NCBI GenBank assembly: GCA_910574455.1
Contig: CAJSYZ010000004.1
Span: 2,667,528 to 2,731,527 of the forward strand
Source of the DNA: Trichaptum fuscoviolaceum
Lineage: Eukaryota; Basidiomycota; Agaricomycetes; Hymenochaetales; Trichaptaceae
Reading direction: 5' to 3'
Length of the DNA stretch: 64,000 nucleotides
Made by a program: the position numbers and the translations under genes. The notes beneath the pieces were generated by a model. It saw only the letters and a program-made list of their open reading frames with translations, had not been told where the DNA came from and searched no databases. Below are positions 1 through 12,403 of this stretch, piece after piece. Every line of letters starts with the position of its first letter. The first letter of the stretch is position 1.

Positions 1-1590
1 ACACGAAAGACGTCTGTAGGGTCATCCTCGTTGACCCCAGTGGTGGGCATAACTCATGTCCGAGGTCTAGACACACTTATCGTTACCCTCTTTGATGGTT
101 CTTACCATGTCGTGAAAAACGTCTCGACCCGTCCAACACTCGCTGACAAGAGCGTAATGGAAGATGATGGCGAGGGCGAGTCTTCAATGACATCCGCAAA
201 GTTGAGCCGTATTGCTCGCGAGTACTTCGTTGCAGCTGAAGCAGGATCAGCTAAATTTTCGGACATGAACGCAACAAACGGAGTAACAGAGTTTGACGGT
301 TCAGGAACCGTGGTATGGTTGCACGAGTACGGATCCGTGTTGCCCGCTTTGTCGTTCTGACAGAAATCTCTTGTCAACAGAGCATCACGGCCGAATGATT
401 TCAGTTTCAAGCCTGACTCGGCTCGGATTAGCACGCTTGTCGTCGCTCGTCTCTTCGAGGATACCATAGGGAATGAAGGCACAGTAAATCTTATCAAAGA
501 TACAATCGAAAACCCGAAGTCATGTATGTCAACCTCGGTTGCCTTTTCGCACCATTCTCATGCCGTTCGACAGTCTTGGGTCAAGCCCCTGTACATGTCC
601 TTCGCCCTATTCTCTATCGGCTGAGTTTGAAGGGGGTGTTGGACGCAGTCTGGCCCGAAGTTTTGCAGCTTCTACCCCTTGCAGATGACGAGCTTCAGGA
701 GTGTCATTTACCATCATGGACCAGACATGTGGATCACGACATTCACAAAAGCTTCCAGCGCAGTATAGCTATTGACCTTTATGGTTGGGATACCTTCCGT
801 TCACTCCGTTTTCGCATGGCAATCGCTGTCTTTTGTTGGGTAATCGAATTTCTAGTTCCTCTGCTCACCCATTTCCTGACGGTAAATATCTCCCAATTCG
901 ATATAGAAATCAACAAATGGAGACGTACAAGAGCAATTTGGACGAGTGGCTCAAACTCTTTTGCCCAGAGTCTCGCATCGCTTCTTGAAAATACTCGTGA
1001 AGCATTTGTTGTTTGTTGTGGACTCATTGACAGGTTAGTTGTTTGCATTCTATGATTCGATGCCTTTTGACTCGCATGTTCTTCTTTTGTATAGAACAAG
1101 ATATTCCTTTTGTCATGCGCATAGTGATACAAAGCCTCCTTGAAGGCTCTCCTCCGAGTCTCGCCTCAAGGGCCGATGAGTTGAACATCGCAATCAAGGC
1201 GAAGTTCTCGAACTCTCCGGACCTTTTCAGTCCCATCGAGCCTTGTCCAGCATGCGGCGCGCAAATCTCTCTGAACAACTTGCTGAATGCGGAGTGCCCG
1301 CAAGGCCATGTCTGGGGTAAGTTTTGCCACCCCTCTCTCGCTCAGAATAGCTCAAAAATGTGCGCCCAGCCCGATGCTCGATAACTACATTTATTCTTTC
1401 CACCCCTATGGTCAGGACATGTATCGGATGTGCCCGAAAAGCATTTGTAGCGCCATCATCAAGGGATCCGGCTAACGCCGACTCTTTGATGTGGATTCCG
1501 GAAGCTGGACGAAGCTGGATTGTGGACGACCTTCTCGAGGCTGCTCGGTGCTGTCTCTACTGTGGCAATCGATTTATTCGCATTCTATAA
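1..1590 (+). CDS. TFIIIC zinc-finger subunit, 3' part
   Basis: C-terminal part of a subunit of transcription factor TFIIIC, which binds the internal promoters of tRNA genes and recruits TFIIIB and RNA polymerase III. The 5' end lies before the window. Exons that keep frame are 1-326, 381-523, 574-839, 907-1033, 1095-1316 and 1370-1590. The first two join to give WLHEASRPNDFSFKP, matching the W-x-x-E-x-x-x-P-x-D-F-S pattern of the family. The last two join to give a double zinc site: CPACGAQI, then ECPQGHVWARC, then TCIGCARK, ending CLYCGNRF just before the stop. This is the putative TFIIIC zinc finger known from the human 90 kDa and yeast homologues. The assignment rests on motif recall; exon 907-1033 is the least certain. 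Confidence 0.82.
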
Positions 1591-1841
1591 CCTCTGGAAT
1601 GCATCCGATCATCCCCTGAAACGCCACTACAACATTTTACGTTTATCAGCAACTCATCTCCAAAAGCGTTCCTTCGGATCAGACTGCGCGAACAGTCCGT
1701 TTTGCTCGGCCTGCTTGAGCTTGCGCAACACAATAAACCTCGATATTTCAATATCAACGTGTCAGTGCGATCAACGGTTAATAATTGTAGCATTTAGTAT
1801 ACAGCGATCCAAGACCCCTTTCTCTCTAACTTATTATGCAT

Positions 1842-4215
1842 CTAAGCAACAATCGCCTGCAATTTCCCGAAATCTGGAGTGCCCAGTCCAGTGACCTGAT
1901 AAACATATCCGCTGATTAGCGACCTGCCGCGCGAACAAAAGAACTTAAGCAAAAGACTTACTGGGTCCCATCCTTTTCCAGCCGTGAAGCCCGCCGTACC
2001 GCAACCTGGGTTGGAGCCCGATGTGATGTCGTTGAAACCAGCGGCGCCCGAAGAGTACAGAAGTGGGTTCAGGAACCCAAGCGGCGCTTTGCCGGATGCT
2101 ATTCTGAAGTCGTTAAGGAGACTGATGACGCCCGCAAAAGTCTAGACGGTTGGCGAAGACAAATGATTTAGCAGGAGCTCGAGCTGAGTAAGATCTTTGG
2201 AGGACTAACGGGTGAACTAGCGCTCGTTCCAGCAACTGATGATGTGCGTCCGCCTATGACGACTTGGAACTGGATTCATAAATCAGGAGTCAACAACCTG
2301 GGATATCTCAGTTCCGTCCAACAACTCACGCCTTGGCCTTGTGCCGCTACATCAGGGTACGCTCTCCCGGTCTTGCTGAGTGTTGAGAGATTGAACACTA
2401 AGTATACATAAAAAGCATCATATGGGGAAATCTCGCTCACTTGAACATGCCGGAGAACTTGGTACCAAGACCGGTCAAGAATGTAGAGACTGCGGCAGTC
2501 TGGTAGGAGGGCTGGGCGAAATAGTTCGAGAAACCTCCGCCAGAGAAGCTGACAGCGACTTCGGGGTTGACCTTCACCGTTCCCCCGACTGTGGTGACGA
2601 AGGGGCCTGACAAATCATTTCGGTAAGGAGACTGACCATGTAATGGAAGAAATGAGAAGATGATCTTACAGGATGCTGGGAAATTGGGCTGGAAACGCTC
2701 CGTCTTCGTACCATCGTTCGTCTGACAGTTGCCGGCACCAACACCATCGTCACCCGACGAGAACATGATGCTGCTTCCCCGGGCGCCGAGCTGCGCGAAT
2801 AGGTTGCATACGGACCTAATTCCATCGGTAAGAAAACTTCCGAAGTATAGGGGTGAAAATTTTGTCGCTTACGTCGCAAAATCGAGAGGAACGGTCTGCT
2901 CGTCATCTCCATACGACGTAGTGAACGTTTGGGGGATTACTGATGAGTTGAGGATGAAGTTCAGCCAGTCGAGATACGGTTCATTCGTGTTTGTCGGTGT
3001 GTTAGAATCCGGAACGAAAGGTGGCGAACCGCCGGTGCTGGGGAAACAGCAATGCTAGTGAGTGCCTCTTCTCTCTTCGTCAGACACGAAAAATCGTACC
3101 TATAGTAGATGTTCGGCGTCGGGAAGCTGATGCCCTCAGTGTACTGGATATCCAAGTTAGCCTGCCAGGGTTTGTCAGCAGTCTATTTTAGAACGAAATT
3201 AGGAGTGAATACCTCGACACCGGGGTCCGTTTGATCATTCCCGCCACCGTTGACCTGAACTGTCTGGAAGGTTGCGCCCACGGCATCGGTCCTAAACCTC
3301 TGGAAGAATGTCTATCGAAGGTGTCAACCAAATGAAACCATGGCAGAGAAAGACTAGTTTACCTGGAGATCAGCGTTATTTGCAAACTCCTCCAAATAGC
3401 CTGCCACACCAAGCTTGTTGACATTAGTTGCCTGTGGAGTATAGGTGGAGGTATTGTACAGTGCACGAAGGCAAGCAGGGGTTATCGTGGTGGAACAGCT
3501 GGATGGCACAGCCGCGAGGCCGCCGAGTGCAAGAGCCTCATGCTGCCTGACCGCCTCCTTGTCGTCGATAGGTGGAATTTCAGGCTGCAAGAAGCTCGTA
3601 GCCTTCATCTTGCGCAAAGAGCCGAAGTATGTGGTCGGTGTCACAACGGAGACATGGGAATGGAGTGCAGCGGGGAGTGAGTACGCGGTCGTGCGCACGA
3701 CGTAGTCGGATGTAGCTGGGTTGCGGAAGACACGATACTTGGCATCGAGCATACGCTCGGCCTGCGATACAGAAACGGTGAGCTTGAGCCAGTCGCCCGC
3801 CGATGACCGCTCGATGGATGACGGGGATACGCCATGGTGAAGAAGCCAACTCTCAACGAGGTCTACGCTATCTGGATGCGGTGCGACGAGCGCCTCAACC
3901 TCCTCCTTCGACAGATGTGCGCCATAGCTGTTAACGTTTCAGTATCAAGAACGTCTGGACAGATCTTGTGACATACCGCTCATGAGAAGGATCGCTGACT
4001 TGATACAAGTGCTCGACCAGCTCGTCGAACTTGTCTTGCTTCAACCCGATGCGCATATCAATCCTATGGTCAGCCGGAGCATCGCCATGGACCTCCCATC
4101 CACTGGGTGTCTCTACCCAAGCGTGTTTGACCTGAAAATCATCCCAGCGCTTCGCCAAGGGCTTTGTGAGCGCCAGTGGCGCGAGGGCGACGACTACCAA
4201 TGACCAGAGATGCAT
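1842..4215 (-). CDS. Sedolisin (S53) tripeptidyl peptidase, secreted
   Basis: Serine-carboxyl peptidase of family S53 that removes tripeptides from protein N-termini at acidic pH, used by wood and litter fungi for extracellular protein digestion. Eleven exons read in frame: 3977-4215, 3363-3927, 3213-3311, 3100-3161, 2873-3037, 2670-2815, 2441-2606, 2330-2375, 2210-2269, 1962-2141 and 1842-1895. The protein starts with a signal peptide ([19 protein letters not shown]), then the pro-domain ([21 protein letters not shown]). The catalytic Glu/Asp pair is in GVEANLDIQY, split by an intron after the Glu; the catalytic Ser is in VAGTSASSP; the calcium-site region [12 protein letters not shown] and the closing [13 protein letters not shown] are present. 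Every key residue is there, so the enzyme should be active. It ends eight residues after GTPDF, normal for the family. Confidence 0.93.
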
Positions 4216-4308
4216 GGCTAGCAGGAAGAAAGGACAATTGTCAGCCGAATCGAAACCGCACCCGGGGGGAGTTGTCGAGACGACTAGAAGCTGTTCGGTA
4301 GCCTGCGT

Positions 4309-4315
4309 TTAAATA
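4309..4315 (-). promoter_or_regulatory. TATA-like box of the sedolisin gene
   Basis: On the minus strand TATTTAA lies about 94 bases upstream of the sedolisin start codon, a plausible core-promoter distance for a fungus. This is sequence context only; no start-site evidence. Confidence 0.35.
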
Positions 4316-4349
4316 AGTCCATTTCGACCGAATAACCGGTTCATATTTC

Positions 4350-5640
4350 ACTGCAAAAATGGCCGCCTTGCATGTTTCCCCAGCTTATCGGACTTGGATG
4401 TCTGCTCCATGCGGCAAAGATATACAGAAGCTGAGAGCAAGCATGGGTCAATCGTATTTCTTCCAAGCAGCACCCACGCAGACCAAGTATAAGTTGTCGG
4501 AAGAGTCAGTACCGACCACAAGGACCAACTCATTTCGCGTGACCATTTAGCACGTCACGCTATCTCTCCCACGCTGCTCTACTTCCTGCAAGTTCGATTT
4601 TTCAGAGATTCTAGCGTTGTCTCCGTTATTGTCTTCGCTACCGCTCTTCACTGCAATTCGGATTCTTCGTATGGGAAGCTCGGGTCCTCTTTGCAATTCT
4701 GGATATGATATGGCTCTGGGCTCGTACCAAGGAGTCTTGCACATTCTTGCGACTGACCTCCGGATTCTCCCAGCAGTTCTATATTCCTGACCTCAGCTGG
4801 CTTCCTGTCTCTCATGGCTCGGTGCGCACAATATAAGCACGTCATCCAGGCATGCGGACGTGACGATCTGATATCCCTGACACGCCGATGGTTCCCAATG
4901 CATCACACGTGCTCCCGGAGGCGGTCTAATAATACTTTCGACTTCTTTGGACGATCTCCGGCGATCGCTCTGGTGCCACTAAGAATGCAGACCTTCAGTA
5001 TTTCAATTTGTCTTTCAACGATACCGTTGTTCGCGCGTTGACGAGACATCTATATCGGAGTGCCGTGCTGTATCACATTGTTTCTGACTTTCGGAATCTA
5101 CCCCGGAAACATCACTCGTCAGTTTCATTCTTCTACTGAACTATTCCGGCCAATCCCAACTAACCACGTAAATATAGCTTCTGCTTCGTGCTCTAGATGT
5201 ACAATCTCAGGTGCGCTCTTGGCTAATTCTTATCGTCTGGATATCGCGCGGATATTGCCTCCATGAGTACATCTGTCGGTTGTTGCTCGTATGACCCGGC
5301 TTTCGAAGACAAGTTCGCCGTGTGCTCTGGAGCCGTCACCCTGCTATGCGGCGACCAAATTTATTGCTCTTCCCATGAAGTATGACAATGGACAAGAAGA
5401 GCGAAGTTCAATCGACATGGACGAAGAAAAGGAAGACAGCGAGTCTTGTATTTGATAAGGCAAGACTGCACCGGCCCCGGCAATAATACTCCAAAACTAG
5501 TCAAAGTTCTCAGTCTGACTCGTCAAACAGTTCCATCGCGAGTGAAGGCAATATATAATGCTAATTGCTTCACCCCTTCAAGGTCTTTATCAGATTCAGA
5601 TTTCTTGCTATTTACTAACATAACATTCCAGAATCATTGG
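4350..5640. other. Unassigned stretch with coding-like remnants
   Basis: No convincing gene. Short open pieces occur on the plus strand (4814-5041, 5060-5266). A piece at about 5290-5454 ends in an acidic tail (MDEEKEDSESCI then stop), as if it were the end of a protein. I could not join these through consistent splice sites, and stops interrupt each frame. It may be an intron-rich or decayed membrane-protein gene, but I do not recognise a family. Confidence 0.3.
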
Positions 5641-5649
5641 TTCATCAAG

Positions 5650-5758
5650 GTCCCCATCGATTAGTGGTTAAATCATGACGTTGTGGTTGTAGTTCCTTCT
5701 GTGGTTCGAACATTCGCAACGGACCGTCAAGCCGCGTGTTCGACTCACGCTGGGGACA
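5650..5758 (+). tRNA. tRNA-His (GTG) with a 37-base intron
   Basis: The cloverleaf folds by eye. Acceptor stem GTCCCCA (5650-5656) pairs with TGGGGAC (5751-5757), followed by discriminator A. D stem GATT/AATC encloses AGTGGTTA. Anticodon stem TGACG (5676-5680) pairs with CGTCA (5725-5729). The loop is TTGTGG, an intron at about 5687-5723, then C, giving anticodon GTG (5683-5685). T arm is GCGTG-TTCGACT-CACGC. The intron sits directly after position 37, the usual place for eukaryotic nuclear tRNA introns. Box B (GTTCGACTC) is intact, so Pol III transcription is expected. An antisense ORF across this interval is spurious. Confidence 0.9.
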
Positions 5759-6931
5759 TTTATTTTTCACGCATTTGTTGTGCATCTGTTCGTAGGAATG
5801 ACGTCTTTTTTTGCCTACTAGTAGCAGAAGGTCTTTAATGCGGGGAACTACTTGCACGGCGCTTATGGGTTCTTCTTTTTTTAGGGGGGGGGGAGAGAGA
5901 AAGGACCGGGTCTCTATGATAAACCACGCCAAAGACTGGGAAGTACTTGCTACAGTCCGAGTCTATGCCAAATAGCAAGCTGCCTTTACCTCGAGTTTAC
6001 AAAGGGAAGACAAAGGAATGCCAATGTTGGACATCTGCCTCTGGAGCTGCGGTTGCCTATTTCTTTTCACACATTCTCTTATTGTGACGCAAGTGCTTGC
6101 CCAAGTTAGTCGAAAACAAGCCTATCCCGGTAAAACTGAGATCCCACTAACACTACTTTGGCGGAGATTAGGGCTTAAAGACTCTTTAACTTATGGACTC
6201 GTATCTTCAAGGGTAATCGGGCCAGTCCCTGGTTAGAATCGACTCCATCATGATGATTGGGCTGCTATCCTCTTCTCCTTGAACTTGTACTATCGCACAC
6301 TTCTGTCTATCCAATCACCAGTCTATCGAGTTTTGAGAGTTTCACTTCCGCTGGGGACATACATTTTCTCTGACACTTTTCCTGCAAGCATTCACTCAAA
6401 TTACATACGATGGTAGCTTGACTTTTTTGCTCTTTCATATGTGTTCGATTCACGTTGGAGACTTACAATTCTCCCGCGAATCGAGCGAGCATTCGCTCGG
6501 CGAATCGCGTGCGAAAGGAAAGGTAGCTTGACCTTTTGCTCTGTTACTATATTATATATACTACTTCGTTTTCTCTTAGCGAAGTTTTTTCGCAATGATA
6601 TCACTTTCATTGAATGACCATCGGTACAAACAAGAGATAACTAGGACATAATTATAATATTGTAGTGCCTCCAGGAAAGAGTAATATTCACGTTCATTGA
6701 AACTTCATGGTACTTGTATTCCTTCTACTTCAAACGCAGCGATGCCATATCATATTCCCCTGACATGTTGTTTTATCAAGTCTCTTTATCTTGTAGGTTA
6801 ATAGGGCATAGATCATGAAAATTAGCAATAGTAAAACAGGTAAAGCACTAAGGGGAAACTATCATTGATACGCATGAAAGAGTAAGAAAAAAAGCAATAC
6901 GGAATATTTTAATGCGAAAACCACCTCTGCC
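5759..6931. other. AT-rich intergenic region without a gene
   Basis: Apart from the tRNA relics I see no gene. A partial direct repeat begins GGTAGCTTGAC (6412 and 6522) and continues TTTTGCTCT. There is a G run at about 5885. Open stretches are short and lack splice or family support. Confidence 0.5.
6349..6463 (+). repeat. Two degenerate tRNA-His 3'-end relics
   Basis: About 600-700 bases after the tRNA two pieces of its 3' end recur. CGCTGGGGACAT (6349-6360) repeats the acceptor 3' strand and downstream base. Positions 6441-6463 repeat the 3' T arm and acceptor (tRNA 5736-5758) with three transitions and one transversion. No complete cloverleaf forms around either. They may be relics of tandem duplication or of tRNA-targeted insertion. 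Confidence 0.55.
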
Positions 6932-9900
6932 CTACAACTCTTCATGTTTGACTTCAACATTGTCTCCACCTGCAGCTCTTCCGAGAGCTTCGAGAACCTC
7001 ACCTTCACTCCTGCCAAGTATAGCATCCGCAACTTCTTGCAGTACTTTCTCTTCTGACTTGCCCTTCGCCGTGCCGTCGCCCGAGATAGGAAGGATGCTG
7101 ACTTCAGGATTCGAAGGTGCTGTGTCGTCTGCGCCTTCCTTGGGATCGAACTCCGTGTTAGATGAAAAAGCGCGATCACCCTCCCGTCGAATTCGGCTAA
7201 GGCGAGTCTCGAAGCCGGTTGTCACTTCATCTATCTCGTTCATTAGTTCATTGAGTGCGTCAACAACTGGGTTTATAGGCGGCGAGGGATGAGAGCCATT
7301 CTGAATCATAGCAGCTTGTACATTGAACTCCTTGGATCCTGCAGATTATGTCAGTGATTAACTCAGAGTAAACAAAGGAATGAAACGTACTGCCCACAAG
7401 TGCATGATAGCGCTATACAGAATACAACTCGTGAGGGAAAATACAACACATGTGCGTGAATAAGCTTACCTTCCAATCCTTCGTAGACACATCATCCAAC
7501 CAAGCATACGGAAGACCGATATCTGCTTGTCCATTTTCTGCGATATCTCGTACGATACGGGCAGCAGACTCAACCTACGGTTTTGTGTCTTAGAGTTAGC
7601 ACTTCCGTATTTCCAAGACTAAGGGATATTACCTCAGCTTCTTCCTTCTTGTATACCTCTGCCTCATACCACGAGTTGACGCTAACCTCCAATTTCTTCT
7701 TGCTGTCAACGAATTTCGAATCGACCTTTGCAATCACACGGTCCCAAAGTCGGATCTTTTCATCCTTAGGTTTATCACCGTTCTTGAGCTTCGAGAAGTA
7801 TGCCTCTGCACCACGAAGTGCCTTATCTGCCTCAGAATGCAGCTTCTCCACTTCTGCCCGGATCGAACCGGCTGGATCACGAAGATAGGCCGCTGCGCCC
7901 TTGCGTATAGCAACGAGAGCCTTGCGTAGCGCTTTCTTCTGGTCCTTGATGGCTTGTTCAAGTTGTTCCTCCCAGCGGGTGTGACGGGCTTCAATATCGC
8001 GTCTGTTCTTGGCATTCTCTTCCGCCCGCTTACGTTTACGCTCTGCCTTTTCTTCTTCACTCTCCTCGACGGCTTCAGCGGATGGGGCTGCATCAATCTT
8101 CTCCGCCTCCTCCGCTGCATCCAGAAGACCTTGCTCCTCCAGTTCCAGTTCCCGCTCAAGTTCCGCGGCGAAGTCATCCATATCGATATCATTTTCATCC
8201 TTTGCAATAGGCGGAACAAGCGAAGGCGAGTGATCTGGTGGATTGACGACTTCCGAGGATGAAGATGAAGCTGAGACTTCTGAGGACGAGGAAGAGGAGG
8301 TACTGTCGGGCACCACCTCGCTGGACGCGGACGAGGCTAAACTTTTCGCCCCTTCAGATGCTTGCGACACGATAGAAGCCAGTGAATCCGTAGCTTCACT
8401 ATACACGCTGACAGGTGATTCCTTTTTGGCCTCTACCTCTTGAGACGGTGGTGCTTGCTCTACCTTCTTTGTTTCAGTGACAATCTTTGTCGCCTTGACC
8501 TTGACTGTTTCTACAGCCGTATGGGTCTTCGTCACGAATACAACAACAGGCTCAGACGAAGAGCTGGTAGCGTCGATCATCTGCTCACTAGCCTCTTCCG
8601 GCGTGGGTTCGGCGGATTCAGTGCCCTGAGCACTCGGACTCTCAGGTTCAGCAGGGGCTGGGGAGTAAGTCGCGCCTGGGATAGAGGCTTCGTTGGCAAC
8701 CTGTCCATCGTCCCCGAGATACGCCGATTGAGATAAGACGGAAGCTGCTGAGGCCACGGATTCCTCTGTCGACACTACAGGCTCGGGCGGAGCGTCAACG
8801 TCAGCAGAACCATCAACGTCTACCACTTTCTTCGGAGTGACAACGGGTACAGGGTCTTCAGGTCGCGTAGCATCTGCAGCTGGTTTATCGGTCCCTGTAC
8901 TCAGTTCTTTGATTTTTTCCACAAGTAGGGCAACATGGGGGTCAACGAATTGTCTCCGAGCATCTCCCAGTGGAATTAAAACGTATTTGACAAATAGAGG
9001 AGGTAGGCGCTGCAGTTGCTCGTATAATTGCGCAAGGTACGGTTTGGAGGCTTGGTAAGAGTCATACGTCCGTGCAGCAGCTAGAAGCATGTAGGGTTGG
9101 GTCCTGCGTGCGTATCTCTGAGCATGGGCGACATAAGGGTGCAGATGTTTGTCGTAAGCTTGGTAGGCGGACTGACGGTAAGGGTCGACCTTCGTGTCCA
9201 GCCTTCGGACGTGAGGCGCGATGCGCATGCGGTACTGGGGTATAACGTGTCGCTCCCATTGAGGCACAACGCGTGCATTCCACTCCTTCTTTGTGCGTTC
9301 AATAACAGGTTTCGCAGTGTCAATGACTGGGGTAACGTAAGGATCGACAGTCGGATGGTGTATTAGAGTCTGTAGGGGTTGTATAATATAGGGTTCCAGT
9401 ATCAATCTGCGGTACTCTGTGAGACCGCGACAGACAGGCGATTGTAATTCTTTGTCATTTGGACAGACCGCGAGAGAGTAAATTAGGAAAAAGAAGATGA
9501 ACATTCGGGCGGACAGGTCGACAAAGCTTGAAGATGCTTTGGGCCGACGGGCTTTCTCCTATTCAGTTCAAGTGAGCGCGCCATGGACGTCATCACCTGA
9601 GGGGCTCGTACCTTTTTCTTTCCTTTTCCCTTCTGTTTCGTCTTCTTCGACGGTGAAGCATCCTTGAAAGGCATTCAATAGAAGCATAGAGCTGCGACAA
9701 ATACCTTATACTCACAGAGAAAACAGCATCATCTGAGAATTGTGGACCACTATAATCCGGGGAGCGTGAAGACCCGGGAACTCGGTCACCGTTGGCGAAC
9801 GATGCATCTACCTCCTGTGCTAAAGATGAAGGCGCCGCCTTCCCCTTATTTGCTCTAGGTACAGCAGCTGTTGAGGACGTCCTCGACGTTGGTGGAAGCT

Positions 9901-9934
9901 GTCCACCCAAAGTTGTTTTTCGTGTTACAACCAT
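6932..9934 (-). CDS. Membrane-anchored protein with VxPxV-type repeats, unknown function
   Basis: Six exons keep frame: 9716-9934, 9612-9662, 7633-9558, 7470-7574, 7391-7412 and 6932-7338. A polar, lysine-rich N-terminus (KKTKQKGKGKKK) precedes one hydrophobic segment (MFIFFFLIYSLAVC), suggesting a signal anchor with the rest in the ER lumen or outside. Next come about 200 residues of degenerate repeats built on proline and tyrosine (VDPYVTPVIDTAKP, VVPQWERHVIPQY, LHPYVAHAQRYARR). A long Ser/Glu/Pro-rich acidic region follows, then a charged helical part (EEEKAERKRKRAEENAKN) and a final helical domain. I recall similar uncharacterised proteins in other Agaricomycetes, some misnamed as homeobox factors; no homeodomain is visible. 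I assign no function. Confidence 0.78.
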
Positions 9935-10619
9935 CTTGAGCGTTCCACACTCAGCGCAGCTGAGTCGTTGTGTCCTGGACTTTGTATGCTAGACTTTCAG
10001 TTATATACGGGAGTAGAACTCGGCACAGCCGTTGCGAGTGCTGACGTGGTCGTGGTCGTTGTGAAAGATGATGAAAGTCGCTCAAATGTTCCGCCTACTT
10101 CCCTGTCGACATCATAGTGTCACGTGAGCATTGTATTCAAGTTATTCTCACGTTGGCACTGCTTGACATTTGAGTCTTGAGGGTACACACTCCTTTGAGT
10201 TTTGTTTCGACATGCGAACTCGAATGTCTTCCTATGACATACTAGACTAGTGTTAGTAATTGAGTTTCTCCCAATCATATTGCTGAGAATCGATGTAAGC
10301 GTGTTCGGATAGCCCTTCCAAAAGGAGAATTTCAAGGCAAATATTTAGTAAAATGTTGTAGGTTCACATAGTTTAAATTTAATTCATGAATATTCATCAT
10401 TGTTTTTAATAACCATCACTGGATAACCATCCAGAGCAATTAGAACATCGGAAGCAAAAACACACTGCCCTGATATTATTGTACATCATGAATCAATAGA
10501 ATTACCAGATATGGTTGTGCTGAAAGGAAAATTTAGCATGACTCGGCCGAACTACAGACGGCACTCTTATATCCGTCTTTTTCTCCTCCTCTTCTCGAAA
10601 AACTCCATCTTTGCCCGCC
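9935..10619. promoter_or_regulatory. Shared upstream region of two divergent genes
   Basis: 685 bases lie between the start codons of the membrane-anchored protein (-) and argininosuccinate synthase (+). The argininosuccinate synthase start is preceded by a pyrimidine-rich leader (TTTTTCTCCTCCTCTTCTCG, 10578-10597), typical of highly expressed fungal genes. No other gene is seen here. Confidence 0.5.
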
Positions 10620-12256
10620 ATGTCGTCGTCGAAAGGTCGCGTTTTGCTTGCCTACTCTGGAGGCCTAGGTATAATGGGCTCTTTGTATTTTGTGCTTTGA
10701 AGTCGTTCATGCTGATTTTATATGTCAGATACCTCGTGTATCTTGGCATGGCTGATTGAACAAGGATATGAAGTGGTCGCATTTATGGCAGATGTCGGTC
10801 AAGAAGAAGTGAGTTAAAATTACCTCTCAATTGAGCTGATTGTCTGATTGCGCTGAAGGATTTTGAGGCCGCCCGCGCGAAGGCTCTTAAAGTTGGCGCT
10901 AAGAAGTTCTATCTCGAGGTACGATCTTTGAAAATTTTGTGTGATTCAAGGTTGCTCATAAGGACAACAGGATCTCAAGCGTGAGTTTATCACTGAGCTC
11001 ATCTATCCGGCTATTCAAGCCAATGCCATCTATGAGGTACGACTTGTCTTGCATACAATCCAAGCCCTCGCTTATCAGCAATTAGAATGTATATCTTTTG
11101 GGAACCTCGCTCGCCCGCCCTGTCATTGCCCGCGGGATGATGTCCGTTGCGGAGAAAGAGAACTGCGAGTGTGTAAAGTTATCTGAAGCTTTGTTTGATT
11201 CGTGCTCACGTATCTAAAAGCTATGTTTCACATGGATGCACCGGCAAGGGCAATGATCAAGTGCGCTTTGAACTGGCATTCTACGGACTCAAGCCCGACA
11301 TCAAGGTGATCGCGCCTTGGCGTCTTCCAGGTGAGATTTGTTGTGATTTATAGGTGATATACGATTGACTTCTTGATTAGAGTTCTATAACCGATTTGCC
11401 GGTCGTGCAGCCCTCCTTGCATACGCTGCTGAGAAGAACATCCCGGTCCAGCAGACCGCTGCTAAGCCGTGGTCTACGGACGAGAATTTGTTCCATATTT
11501 CCTACGAGGCGGGGATTCTTGAAGACCCCGACACGACTCCGCCTGCAGACATGTGGAAGCTCACGACGGCTCCTGAGGACGCGCCGAATGACCCAGAGCG
11601 CATCAGCATCGAGTTCACTGCAGGTTTACCTTCGAAAGTCGTGACTCCGACGAAAACTGTGACGGATTCGGTGGAAATTTTCCTTGAGCTCAATGCGCTC
11701 GCTCGCAAGCACGGCATTGGTCGCATTGACATCGTAGAGAACCGCTTCATCGGGGTGAAGTCTCGAGGATGCTATGAGTCTCCAGGCGCGACTATCCTTC
11801 GCGCAGCACACATGGACATCGAAGGCCTGACTCTCGACCGCAATGTTCGTCGGCTTCGCGACACATTTGTTACCCCTGCGCTTTCGCAGATCCTTTACAA
11901 CGGACACTTCTTTACGCCGGAGCGCGAATTTGTTACAGCATCGATTCCCGCCAGTCAACGCACCGTAAACGGCACAGTTCGCATCAAGCTATATAAGGGG
12001 AACGTTGTCATTGAGGGACGATCCTCCAACGAAGGATTGTATGATGAACACGAGTCTTCCATGGACGAGCTCGGCGGCTTCGAGCCGACTGACACAACTG
12101 GATTCATCCAGATTGAATCCATTCGTATTAAAAAGTGAGCTTACGTTCATTTTTAAGCAATACCAGCTAACAATTGGTTTTAGGTGGGCGCAGGCCAATA
12201 TTCGCAAGGGACAAAGCGGCACTGAACCCAAGGATGTGTACGGTAGCCGTGCATAG
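10620..12256 (+). CDS. ARG1: Argininosuccinate synthase
   Basis: Joins citrulline and aspartate with ATP to make argininosuccinate, the penultimate step of arginine synthesis. Eight exons keep frame: 10620-10668, 10729-10808, 10859-10918, 10971-11036, 11086-11168, 11221-11330, 11381-12134 and 12184-12256. The N-terminus [19 protein letters not shown] contains the ATP pyrophosphatase loop SGGLDTS, with intron 1 inside the Asp codon. Other family blocks are [39 protein letters not shown] and [12 protein letters not shown]. Length is about 415-425 residues, normal for the family, and no key residue is missing. It converges on the Doa10 gene with about 150 bases between stops. Confidence 0.96.
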
Positions 12257-12403
12257 TGAATGTTAACATTTGTGGATTTGAAAGATATGTTAGATATGGT
12301 TTCTGTAGGTTAGAGTTTTTTCATATTATACTATCACAACAATCATACAAACATTGATACAATGACGGGGGATGTGTTAGGCGATTACAATGTCCTGCAA
12401 TAA

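Noticed and set aside
5645..5932. Minus-strand ORF across the tRNA
   Set aside because: It is the antisense of the tRNA-His gene and downstream simple sequence; its CPQRESNTRL-type translation is the usual artefact of reading a tRNA T arm backwards.
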